Shown here: piece after piece, positions 27,814-35,860 of the stretch | Layout of the letters: every line of letters begins with the position of its first letter | Numbering within the stretch: position 1 is the stretch's first letter | Source: Natrinema hispanicum | Lineage (GTDB): Archaea > Halobacteriota > Halobacteria > Halobacteriales > Natrialbaceae | Assembly (NCBI RefSeq): GCF_004217335.1 | Contig: NZ_SHMP01000006.1 | Span: 186,001 to 250,000, forward strand | Direction of reading: 5' to 3' | DNA length: 64,000 nt | Program-made: the position numbers and the translations under genes | Notes under the pieces: model-generated | Database searches by the model: none | What the model was told of the DNA's origin: nothing | The model's input: the letters and a program-made list of their open reading frames with translations, nothing else

Positions 27814-28731
27814 TTAATTTCGTCGTGTCAGATCCCGGATCCGATCGAGTAGCTTTGCGATCGGTGACGTCACCGTCTCGACCGTACTCTTCTCGTCGGC
27901 CGTCGCCAGTTCCTCGGCCCGCTGTTGTTCGCGAAGCTCTTTGAGTTTCGCCGTCTGATCGTCGACCGTCGAACTCGAGGTGGTCTGCTTTGTCTCGCCG
28001 CCTTTGAGGCCTTTGAGACCGGCGACCTGTGCGTCGACACCCGACGAGCGGGTCGTCGTGGTCCCGACGTTGGTTTCGACGTCGACATCGTCGAAATCGT
28101 CCTCGGAGAAGCTCAGTCGTTTGTGCTCGGTCTTCTCGACGCCACCCCACGAAAGTTCGACGCCGTCCATCGCGTCGTCGATGTCCTGTTGGACTTCTGC
28201 GTCGGTTACGTCGGGGTCGTCGTCCTCGTCGTCGGTTGCCACTACGTCGGCCTGCTGTGCCATATCGAGATAGTGGGCGATCAGTGCCGCACCCGTTGAA
28301 GCGGTGATACCAGCGAGCCCGACGGCGTATACTGCGACCACCTGAACGGTATAGTCGTTGTTGTAGCCGTTCCAATGGCGTGGATAGGCGAAAAGGAAGC
28401 CAGCGACCGCAGCGACGGTGATCGCCGCGCCGCCGATCGACGTATACAGCATCCGCCGTTCCGACGGGAGGAGCGTAACGATCCCGAGCATCACGACGGG
28501 AAGCGACACCATCGCAAGTGCGTATGCGGGACCGACCCACGCGAAGTAGCCGGCGGACCGGGCTTCGTGCGTGTTGCCCCACAGAAAGAGCACCAGCGCG
28601 ACGACGGCCAGCCCGATCCCGCCCAGAAACAGACCGAAGCCGACGTAGACGTCGGTCCGATCCTCCGGTTCACCGATGTATCGACGATAGAGGTCGAAGA
28701 GATACCCGTCAGGGGCCTGTTCCGCTGCCAT
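27814..28731 (-). CDS. Four-helix membrane protein with disordered tail (CdpA-like?)
   Basis: This 305-residue protein begins MAAEQAPDGYLFDLYRRYIG. Four hydrophobic helices fill about residues 28-155 (LFLGGIGLAVVALVLFLW; VGPAYALAMVSLPVVMLGIV; AAITVAAVAGFLFA; VVAVYAVGLAGITASTGAAL). A long acidic, low-complexity cytoplasmic tail follows and ends in a basic helix (PIAKLLDRIRDLTRRN). The four-helix plus disordered-tail design matches what I know of the haloarchaeal division protein CdpA, which anchors FtsZ. Relatives are often labelled DUF7139. The actin-like gene is downstream. Assignment to CdpA needs an alignment; the membrane topology is clear. Confidence 0.6.
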   Translation of the reverse strand: MAAEQAPDGYLFDLYRRYIGEPEDRTDVYVGFGLFLGGIGLAVVALVLFLWGNTHEARSAGYFAWVGPAYALAMVSLPVVMLGIVTLLPSERRMLYTSIGGAAITVAAVAGFLFAYPRHWNGYNNDYTVQVVAVYAVGLAGITASTGAALIAHYLDMAQQADVVATDDEDDDPDVTDAEVQQDIDDAMDGVELSWGGVEKTEHKRLSFSEDDFDDVDVETNVGTTTTRSSGVDAQVAGLKGLKGGETKQTTSSSTVDDQTAKLKELREQQRAEELATADEKSTVETVTSPIAKLLDRIRDLTRRN

Positions 28732-28908
28732 TGACCCCCCGTTTACACTCCAGTACTATGACTGTTGGGACGAGAAACGAACTCGATACCCGCCCGCCTC
28801 GCTCCGCGAACGGCACACTTGGTGCCGACGCGACACGACGTGTAAGTCACAGTGAACGACACCATAGTTTGATGATGGCTTGGCCGAAAGCTACTTCTAT
28901 CTCGAATA

Positions 28909-29493
28909 ATGGTTGGTAATGCAAACACCGTCCTCGTCGCGGACGACGATCCCGCCGTCGTCGATCAACTCCGGTCGTGGCTCGACGACTATCGAGTTGA
29001 GGCGACGACGGATGGCGACGAGACGATCGCATGCCTTGAGACCGCCGACGCAGTAGTGGTTGATCACGACCTTCTGCCAGTATCCGGAGCCGTCGCAGCC
29101 GAGCTCGAACACCGTGCGACGACACAGACGCTGGCATTCCTCTGTGAGCAGACGGATGCCCATCATCATCCGTTTTCGATCGGCAACACGCTCGTCAAGC
29201 CCGTCGAAAAGGACACAGTGGTCGAGACCGTCGACAGGCTCCTCCGTCGCGCCCGATACGACGAGCTGATCGCGGAATGTACGACGCTTGCAACGAAACG
29301 AGGGGCACTCGAGGCCGGTGGCGACACTGCATCCGACGCACGATCTGAGACGCTGCAGCGGGATCTCGACGAGCTGTTTACGGAACTCGATGACCTGGTG
29401 GGAACGTTCGACAGCGATGACTTCCGGGCCGCGTTCGCGACGTGTGAGTTCGGGACGGCCATCCAGCCACGGCGTGCAAGCGAGTACTCCTGA
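28909..29493 (+). CDS. HalX-domain response regulator
   Basis: This 194-residue protein has a receiver domain (residues 1-115) and a HalX domain. Acidic-pocket residues are in LVADDDPAVV and the probable phospho-Asp is in VVVDHDLLPVSG. The conserved Lys is in TLVKPVEKDTV. The usual Thr/Ser at strand 4 is Ala (TLAFLCEQT), so signalling may be atypical. The C-terminal YDELIAECTTLATKRGALEA matches the coiled HalX region. Its partner kinase is not adjacent. The ATG at 28909 is preceded by a TATA-like CTTCTAT. Confidence 0.8.
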   Translation: MVGNANTVLVADDDPAVVDQLRSWLDDYRVEATTDGDETIACLETADAVVVDHDLLPVSGAVAAELEHRATTQTLAFLCEQTDAHHHPFSIGNTLVKPVEKDTVVETVDRLLRRARYDELIAECTTLATKRGALEAGGDTASDARSETLQRDLDELFTELDDLVGTFDSDDFRAAFATCEFGTAIQPRRASEYS

Positions 29494-29542
29494 CGGTACC
29501 GAGCGTGAGCACCATCGATATTCTCCGCTCTCGACAGCGTGC

Positions 29543-29550
29543 AGTATATA
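29543..29550 (+). promoter_or_regulatory. TATA box of dph2
   Basis: AGTATATA is centred about 28 bp before the ATG at 29575, which supports that start over the in-frame ATG at 29539. Confidence 0.6.
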
Positions 29551-29574
29551 CGTTCGTGGCAGCAAGGGCTGTCA

Positions 29575-30624
29575 ATGAGTCAGGAGCCGGAGTACAGCGA
29601 GGGCGACCTCCGAAACACCGGGATGAGTCTCAAACACGACCGTGAGTGGGACTACGAACTCGAGCAGATCGTCGAGGCGATCGAGGAACGAGACGCAACG
29701 AAAGTCGGGCTACAGTTCCCCGAAGGGCTGAAGCGACGCGGTCCAGCCGTCGCCGACGACCTACGAGAACTGACCGGCGGCGACGTGACGTTCATGCTCT
29801 CGGGCCAGCCCTGCTATGGGGCCTGTGATCTTGACACCTATCTGATGAAACGCACCGATGTGTTCGTTCACTTCGGTCACTCGCCGATGAAGAACACGGA
29901 CAAGGTCATCTACGTGCCGCTGTTCTCGAACGTCGAGGTGACGCCGATCATGGAGGAAGCACTCGAGACGCTCGAGCCGCCCGAGGAGACGGAGGGTGTC
30001 GGGCTCGTCACGACGGCCCAGCACATGAACCGCTACGAGGAGATGACGGAGTTCTTAGAGGAGCGTGGCTACGAGGTCCACAGCCGTCGCGGCGACGAGC
30101 GACTGACCCACGAGGGGCAGGTGCTCGGCTGTAACTACGCGAGTGCGGACGTCCCCGCCGATCAGGTGCTGTACGTCGGCGGCGGTAAGTTCCACCCGCT
30201 CGGACTGGCGATGGAACACCCCGACAAGCACGTCGTCATCGCGGACCCGGTCAACAACGTCGTCACCGTCGCGGACACGGAGAAGTTCATGAAACAGCGC
30301 TACGGCGCGATCCACCGCGCGATGGACGCCGAGAAGTGGGGCGTCATCTTCTGTACCAAGATCGGACAGGGGCGCTGGGAGCAGGCCCAGGAGATCTTGG
30401 ACGACAACGATAATGCCTACCTCATCACGATGGACGAGGTGACCCCGGATAGGTTGCGCAACTTCGATATGGACGCGTTCGTCAACACCGGCTGTCCGCG
30501 GATCACGACCGACGACGGCCCGCAGTTCCACAAGCCGATGCTGACCCCCGGCGAGTACCGGATCGCCGTCGGCGACGAACCGCTCGACAGTCTCTCGTTC
30601 GACACCTTCCACGGCACCTGGTAA
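29575..30624 (+). CDS. dph2: 2-(3-amino-3-carboxypropyl)histidine synthase Dph2
   Basis: This 349-residue radical-SAM-like enzyme transfers the 3-amino-3-carboxypropyl group of SAM to a His of elongation factor 2, the first step of diphthamide synthesis. The [4Fe-4S] Cys residues are spread over three domains: CYGAC (Cys80 or Cys84), VLGCNYA and NTGCPRI. KVGLQFPEGLKRRGPAVADD opens domain 1. Archaeal Dph2 acts as a homodimer. The ATG at 29575 follows a TATA box by 28 bp and avoids an unlikely 12-residue extension. It appears to be transcribed alone. Confidence 0.92.
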   Translation: MSQEPEYSEGDLRNTGMSLKHDREWDYELEQIVEAIEERDATKVGLQFPEGLKRRGPAVADDLRELTGGDVTFMLSGQPCYGACDLDTYLMKRTDVFVHFGHSPMKNTDKVIYVPLFSNVEVTPIMEEALETLEPPEETEGVGLVTTAQHMNRYEEMTEFLEERGYEVHSRRGDERLTHEGQVLGCNYASADVPADQVLYVGGGKFHPLGLAMEHPDKHVVIADPVNNVVTVADTEKFMKQRYGAIHRAMDAEKWGVIFCTKIGQGRWEQAQEILDDNDNAYLITMDEVTPDRLRNFDMDAFVNTGCPRITTDDGPQFHKPMLTPGEYRIAVGDEPLDSLSFDTFHGTW

Positions 30625-30864
30625 CGCGCCCGACCGTCGGTGCTCGTTTTGACGCCGCCGTCACACCCCAGTTCCTGTGACCGGTTTCGTCCGTTGATGG
30701 GTTCGTAGAATGGGACATTCGCTGAACGCGACGCAACATAGTACTACCGTATCCACAGAATGAGAGTCTATCGTCGAATAGAGTGTGGTAATTCTGTACT
30801 CTCGTGCAGATTCCAAAGCAGTTTGGGGGAGTTCTTTTGCCCACTAGTCACCGACCAGTAGTCG

Positions 30865-31629
30865 ATGAGTAACTCAGCTTCGAGCGGCTCGACGGCCGCT
30901 GTCCGTGATGAGTTCTTCGACGCCCTCGCCGACACCCGTCGCCGAACCGTTCTCCGGCTCGTCCACCGGCAGTCGCCCGACTGGATCGGGAAAGACGAGC
31001 TTGCGCGCCATCTCGCAGCAGTAACGATGGACAAACAGCCCGCCGAGGTGACTGACGACGACCACCGGCAGGCGCTCATCGCCCTCCATCATCGGCTGGT
31101 ACCAGCGCTGACCGACGGCGGCCTCCTCGAGCAATCCGACGACGGGACGATCGCGCTCGGTGAACATCCAGCCTTCGACGAGCCTCACCTCGAAGCAGTC
31201 GTTTCGACGCGCCACGGCGCTGACGACGCGGTGTTCCGTGCGCTTGCCGACGACCGTCGGCGAACGATCCTGTCAGTACTGGCCGAGGAGGACCGTCCGC
31301 TCGAGACCGAAACGCTGGCCCGTCGCGTCGCGGCTCGCGAGGCTGGGACGGCCGAGCGCGAGGTCGCTCGAGAGCGTGTTGAAGAAGTGGAGGCCGCGTT
31401 CGTGCACGTTCACGGACCCATGCTGGCGGACGCCTCGCTCGCCGACTACGACACTGCGGCGGGGCGGGTCGCCGACGCAGATCACCCGGTTGTCGACCTC
31501 GAGTGGATCCAGTCCGGCGGCGCGGCAGCGACAGCGACCGGCGAGCCGGCAACCGTTGAACGACGTGTCGACGACGCCATGCCAGCGACACACCAACTGA
31601 TCTACCGCGCCCAACCGCGTTCTCCGTGA
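30865..31629 (+). CDS. Tandem winged-helix regulator (two DUF7344-type domains)
   Basis: The 254-residue protein contains two copies of the same winged-helix unit. The first runs from FFDALADTRRRTVLRLVHRQ to about residue 98, the second from VFRALADDRRRTILSVLAEE to about residue 210. Each has a basic recognition helix, a loop with a conserved LHHRLVPALTDGGLLEQ-like or FVHVHGPMLADASLAD element, and an LARRVAA-type segment. Haloarchaea use such DUF7344-type domains in putative regulators, usually as single copies. The C-terminal 45 residues are unstructured. No neighbour suggests a target. Confidence 0.75.
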   Translation: MSNSASSGSTAAVRDEFFDALADTRRRTVLRLVHRQSPDWIGKDELARHLAAVTMDKQPAEVTDDDHRQALIALHHRLVPALTDGGLLEQSDDGTIALGEHPAFDEPHLEAVVSTRHGADDAVFRALADDRRRTILSVLAEEDRPLETETLARRVAAREAGTAEREVARERVEEVEAAFVHVHGPMLADASLADYDTAAGRVADADHPVVDLEWIQSGGAAATATGEPATVERRVDDAMPATHQLIYRAQPRSP

Positions 31630-31774
31630 CGAATCAGGCAACGGCGAGGAGAGATGGGGCACCGTGAGCAGCGACACGATCGTAGTAGCCCCGTTCCCTA
31701 CGTCGACTGCGCTTCGTCGCGCCGTCGGTGAGGAGACGACAACACTTACCCAGTCGGTCCCCACAGCCTCGAGT

Positions 31775-32608
31775 ATGATCGAAAGCGACTGGGACGACTG
31801 GCTCGTCCGCGACATCGAAGACGCGACGCCGGCGGAGGTCGCGATCTGGTATCTCGGCTGTAACGGCTTCGTCCTGAAGGGGACCGAGGGAACGACGATC
31901 TACATCGATCCCTATCTCGGACTCGGCGACCCGCCGCGGACGGTCCGGATGATTCCCGTGCCGTTCGATCCAGACGATGTCGCGGAGGCCGACGCCGTCC
32001 TCGCAACTCACGAGCACACCGACCACGTCCACGGCCCGAGTCAGGCCCCGATCCTCGCGAACACGGGCGCGACCTTCTATGCACCCGACGATAGCGTCGC
32101 GAAAGCCCGCAACGAGGAGGCGTGGACCGACGAATGGGACGTCACCGACGAGCAGTTGACCGAAGTCACCGAAGGAGAGACCCTCGAGATCGGCGAGTTC
32201 ACCGTCCACGTCGAGACGGCCAACGATCCCGACGCGACCCATCCCGTCAGCTACGTGTTCGAACACGACGCTGGCACCTTCTTCCACGGCGGCGATACGA
32301 AGCCGACCGACGAGTTCGAGCGGATCGGCGACGAGTACGACATCGATCTCGCGGTGTTTGCTTTCGGCACCGTTGGACAGATTCCCGACAAACAAACCCG
32401 CGAGCCAAAGCGAACCCGCTGGTATAACGACGAGAACCAGGTTATCGAATGTGCCGCCGCCCTCGAGTGTGACCGCCTCCTGCCGAGTCACTGGGATATG
32501 TGGAAGGGCCTGACCGCCGATCCGAAGGCGTTACACCACCACGCAGCGAGCTTCGAGTATCCACAGCGGCTCGAGGTCGCCGAGATCGGCGATCGGGTCG
32601 ATTTGTAG
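31775..32608 (+). CDS. Metallo-beta-lactamase-fold hydrolase (UlaG-like)
   Basis: This 277-residue protein starts MIESDWDDWLVRDIEDATPA. IWYLGCNGFVLKGTEGTTIYIDPYL and the zinc motif THEHTDHVHGPS place it in the UlaG/RNase Z-like branch of MBL enzymes. Later metal ligands are in TFFHGGDTKPTDEF and LLPSHWDMWKG. UlaG hydrolyses L-ascorbate 6-phosphate lactone in bacteria, but no ascorbate genes are nearby, so the substrate is open. The ATG at 31775 was chosen because the 37-residue extension to 31664 is Ser/Thr-rich and unconserved in look. Confidence 0.82.
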   Translation: MIESDWDDWLVRDIEDATPAEVAIWYLGCNGFVLKGTEGTTIYIDPYLGLGDPPRTVRMIPVPFDPDDVAEADAVLATHEHTDHVHGPSQAPILANTGATFYAPDDSVAKARNEEAWTDEWDVTDEQLTEVTEGETLEIGEFTVHVETANDPDATHPVSYVFEHDAGTFFHGGDTKPTDEFERIGDEYDIDLAVFAFGTVGQIPDKQTREPKRTRWYNDENQVIECAAALECDRLLPSHWDMWKGLTADPKALHHHAASFEYPQRLEVAEIGDRVDL

Positions 32609-32630
32609 CGATTTCCGAACTGTCCGCACG

Positions 32631-32638
32631 TTTTATAG
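32631..32638 (+). promoter_or_regulatory. TATA box of the acidic coiled-coil gene
   Basis: TTTTATAG is centred about 30 bp before the ATG at 32665. Confidence 0.5.
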
Positions 32639-32664
32639 TAATGGTATGGTAACGTTGGGCCCAT

Positions 32665-34833
32665 ATGACCAGCACCGCCGATACGGACGACGTAATCGAG
32701 GTCAGCGCCGACGGGATCGCCGTCAAGAAGACGTTCGAAGCAGACGAGTTTCCCGTACCGGCGATCCGATTCGAGCTCGAATCGGACCGTGACGAGCCGG
32801 TCACGGTGCAACTCTCCGAGGAGATTCCTGAATCGTTCCCGATGGACAAAGTCGGGTTCCACCCAGACTATCACAGCGACGACTGGACGGCCTACCAGGA
32901 CAACCACGTCGAGTTCACGGCGACGCTCGAACCCGACAGCAAGCTCGAGACGGTCTATGGCATCCAGATCGACGACGACGACAGCCGAGCCACGGCGTTT
33001 CTGACGGAACCGACGATCGTCGAGCTCGCAGCCGACGACGACGGCTCGCGTGCCGACGAAGTCGACGACGCCGTTATCGGCAATATCGTCTCCGAGGACC
33101 GCAATCAGGCCGTCAAGGATATGATCGCGGGCGAATCGGACACCGTCCCCGGGCTCGAGGATGAGGACGAAGACGAGGCCGAAGCCGAGGACGGAACCGA
33201 CGATGATGACGCAACTGACGACTCCTCGGGACTCGATCTCGATCTCGGTGATGTCGACACCGACCCCGATCCGGTCGATGACGAGGACGGCGATGACGAG
33301 ACACCGGATATCGATCTCGGATTCGGGGACGAACAGCTACCGGACGACGAGCCCGCAGCCGCCGACGAGCCGGATATCGACCTCGGATTCGACGAGGACG
33401 AGGAGCTGGAAATCGGAGACGACGAGCCGGATATCGATCTCGGCTTCGACGAGGACGAGGAGCTGGAAATCGGAGACGACGACGAGTCGACTGCTGCGGA
33501 AGACACCGAATCGGCAGCCGAGAACGACGAACTGACCGCCGAGGTCGATGCCGAATCGATCACCGACGGCGAGACCGACTCGACTGGCGACGACGAGGCC
33601 GAACTGGCTCTCGAGGACGACTCGGTCGCTGCGGAAGACGATGAGTCGACTGTCGAAGCTGACGACGAACCGAGTGCTGAGGAGGGCGACGAATCGGCTA
33701 TCGAAGCTGATGATGAACCGAGCGCCGAGGAGGATGACGAATCGGCTATCGAAGCTGATGATGAGCCGAGCGACGAGGAGGACGACGAATCGGCTGTCGA
33801 AGCTGACGATGAGCAGAGCACCGAGAAGGACGACGAATCGGCTATCGAAGCTGACGATGAACCGAGCGCCGAGGAAGACGACGAACCAGCTGTCGAGGAC
33901 GACGAACCCGACGTAACGATCGAGACCGACGTGGACGAGACGGCTGCCGGAGACGAAGCGAGTGGGGCTGCCGAACCGGACGCTGATGACGAGGCGGACG
34001 AACACGATACGGCCCTCGAGACTGCCGACGACGCGGCTGAACCGGTCGAAGCGAGCGCCGATGAGTCCGAAACGCCAGAACCCGAGGCTGAGGCCGACAC
34101 GGCCGACGACGCCGCCGAGTCACTCGAGCAATCTGGCGATCGTGACGAGACAGCCGATTCGGCAGTCGAGCAGCCGGACTCGGCCGACGCAGCTGACGCC
34201 GACGAACCGACGGCGGACGCCGACGACGCAGCTGACGAGTCGACTGTCGCCGAAACCGCGACCGTCGAATTTGAGGGGTCGGTTGCGGCCCGTCTCGCGA
34301 CCGAGATCCGCGACGGGACTGTCGACGACGACGATCTCGAGACGATTCAGGCCGAACTCGACCTCGAGCCGTCGGGGCCGGAGATCGCGAAAGTCGAGCA
34401 CCTCCAGTCCCGCGTCGAGGAAGTCACAGCCTACACTGACGCACTCGAGACGTTCCTCGAGGACAACGGCACGGGCGCACAGCTCATCGAGGACGTCCAG
34501 GACGATCTCGCGGCGCTCGAAGACGACCTCGCGTCGATGGACGACCGACTCGAGGGGACCGAATCGCACGTCGACGAACTCGACGCGGACGTGGCCGATC
34601 TCACCGACTGGAACGCCGATCTCGAGACGGACCTGAGCGACGTCAGCGACGACGTCGCCGAACTGGACGACACCGTCGCAGGGATCGACGACGATGTCGA
34701 CGACCTCACGGATACCGTCAACGACGTGGAATCTGAGCTCGAAACCGTCGCGGACGACCTCGAAGCGGTCCGGGAGGACGTAACGGACATTCAGGACTGG
34801 CGTGACCAGCTCGGTTCGATGTTCGCTAACTGA
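32665..34833 (+). CDS. Large acidic repeat and coiled-coil protein
   Basis: The 722-residue protein has three parts. Residues 1-120 are a compact domain (IEVSADGIAVKKTFEADEFP, FHPDYHSDDWTAYQDNHVEF) rich in beta strands. Residues about 155-535 are almost all Asp/Glu/Ser/Ala with internal repeats: two 19-residue copies containing DIDLGFDEDEELEIGDDE and five 16-residue copies of the type ESAIEADDEPSAEEDD. Residues 560-718 form heptads of the type LEDDLASMDDRLEGTESHV, a long coiled coil. There is no signal peptide or membrane helix. I do not recognise the N-terminal domain. The layout suggests an intracellular scaffold or tether. Confidence 0.75.
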   Translation: MTSTADTDDVIEVSADGIAVKKTFEADEFPVPAIRFELESDRDEPVTVQLSEEIPESFPMDKVGFHPDYHSDDWTAYQDNHVEFTATLEPDSKLETVYGIQIDDDDSRATAFLTEPTIVELAADDDGSRADEVDDAVIGNIVSEDRNQAVKDMIAGESDTVPGLEDEDEDEAEAEDGTDDDDATDDSSGLDLDLGDVDTDPDPVDDEDGDDETPDIDLGFGDEQLPDDEPAAADEPDIDLGFDEDEELEIGDDEPDIDLGFDEDEELEIGDDDESTAAEDTESAAENDELTAEVDAESITDGETDSTGDDEAELALEDDSVAAEDDESTVEADDEPSAEEGDESAIEADDEPSAEEDDESAIEADDEPSDEEDDESAVEADDEQSTEKDDESAIEADDEPSAEEDDEPAVEDDEPDVTIETDVDETAAGDEASGAAEPDADDEADEHDTALETADDAAEPVEASADESETPEPEAEADTADDAAESLEQSGDRDETADSAVEQPDSADAADADEPTADADDAADESTVAETATVEFEGSVAARLATEIRDGTVDDDDLETIQAELDLEPSGPEIAKVEHLQSRVEEVTAYTDALETFLEDNGTGAQLIEDVQDDLAALEDDLASMDDRLEGTESHVDELDADVADLTDWNADLETDLSDVSDDVAELDDTVAGIDDDVDDLTDTVNDVESELETVADDLEAVREDVTDIQDWRDQLGSMFAN
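33643..33882 (+). repeat. Five tandem 48-bp coding repeats
   Basis: Five in-frame 48-bp units encode 16-residue blocks that follow ESAIEADDEPSAEEDD with substitutions (for example SAVEADDEQSTEKDD). A sixth unit breaks off as EPAVEDDEPD. An earlier 57-bp repeat near 33364-33477 encodes two copies around DIDLGFDEDEELEIG. Both sit in the acidic part of the coiled-coil protein and could vary in number by slippage. Confidence 0.8.
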
Positions 34834-34913
34834 GCAGCGCGATCGTCGGCTATCGGATTCAGACTGTACTGGAAACGCAACTCGTTTATCCGTCGCCGAT
34901 TGAGAACTGGTCG

Positions 34914-35840
34914 ATGGGCGAGACGATACCGATCGCTGTTCCACGAAAGGGGCGACCGCTCGAGTCTGTACTCGATCGGATCGCAGATCGCCTCGGCGTC
35001 CCCGACCTCGCCGACGACATTACATCGACGCTTCGTCACGAAAAGGCACTCACGAAGGGGTCCATCGAGCCCGACGAAGAGGACGTCTACCATCGTCTCG
35101 CAGACTACAGTACCGTCGCCGATCCAACCGCGCCCGAATATACGCTGTTGCGCGACGACCGCGCCGGCAAGCCACGACGGATCGTCTTCGACAGCGTCAC
35201 GATTTCGCTATCGAATGTCGAAGGTGCACCCGACGACGCGGCGGTCCAGCTCGTGGGCCGCGAGGAGCCGTTTCGAGCGCTGCGAACCCACGAGTTCGCG
35301 CTCGGATTCGACAGCGCCGATCTGGTCCTCGAGGAGGTCGTCGAGCTCCGACCGGAGCCACTCGATCGGATCGCCGACGTGAACGCCCGCATTAATCCCG
35401 CCGACACCGACGTGCAAGTCGTCACCGGACTCGGCGACACTGTCTACCACACGCTACTAGCCACGCCCGAGGTCGCGCCGTCCGCCGAATCGATCGATCG
35501 GAACTTCCTCGAGCCCTACGAAGGACCGCTCTGTATCGAGCCCAGATACGAACGGCTCGTCCAGGCCGTGCTTGGCACGCGGCTTCTCGACGGTATCGAC
35601 TTCCGGTATCCGGACGACGGCCGCGAGGAAGAGGCAGCGATCGCCGACGCAGGGCTGGGCGTCTATCTGACTGTGACTGGCTCGACCGCCCGCGAACACG
35701 GCCTCTTGCTCGGCGAACAGCTGTTCCCAAGCGAGACCGTCTTGCTCGAGAACACGGCAGAAACGACCGACACAGTTGACCACGTCCGCTCGCTGCTGAA
35801 CGGCCCCGATCTCGAGACGGAGCTTGCGGTCGGCCAATAA
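34914..35840 (+). CDS. Unknown protein with HisG-like segments
   Basis: The 308-residue soluble protein opens MGETIPIAVPRKGRPLESVL, close to the PKGRL start of ATP phosphoribosyltransferase (HisG). FALGFDSADLVLEEVVELRP also recalls the HisG G(S)D(x)V(x)E region. The rest (NARINPADTDVQVVTGLGDT; FLEPYEGPLCIEPRYERLVQ) is unlike HisG. It could be a divergent phosphoribosyltransferase or a periplasmic-binding-fold protein used for sensing. hisF is in the window but 12 kb away. A TATA-like CGTTTAT lies about 30 bp upstream. It follows the acidic coiled-coil gene by 80 bp on the same strand. Confidence 0.55.
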   Translation: MGETIPIAVPRKGRPLESVLDRIADRLGVPDLADDITSTLRHEKALTKGSIEPDEEDVYHRLADYSTVADPTAPEYTLLRDDRAGKPRRIVFDSVTISLSNVEGAPDDAAVQLVGREEPFRALRTHEFALGFDSADLVLEEVVELRPEPLDRIADVNARINPADTDVQVVTGLGDTVYHTLLATPEVAPSAESIDRNFLEPYEGPLCIEPRYERLVQAVLGTRLLDGIDFRYPDDGREEEAAIADAGLGVYLTVTGSTAREHGLLLGEQLFPSETVLLENTAETTDTVDHVRSLLNGPDLETELAVGQ

Positions 35841-35860
35841 GGTGTCCTCGCGAGTCTCTC

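Noticed and set aside
33643-33882. Regularly spaced repeats that could suggest CRISPR
   Set aside because: Units are contiguous 48-bp in-frame coding repeats with no unique spacers. They encode the acidic protein's 16-residue blocks.
33105-34100. 331-codon Ser-rich open frame on the - strand
   Set aside because: It is the reverse of the Asp/Glu repeat codons of the acidic coiled-coil gene, which gives Ser-rich shadows.
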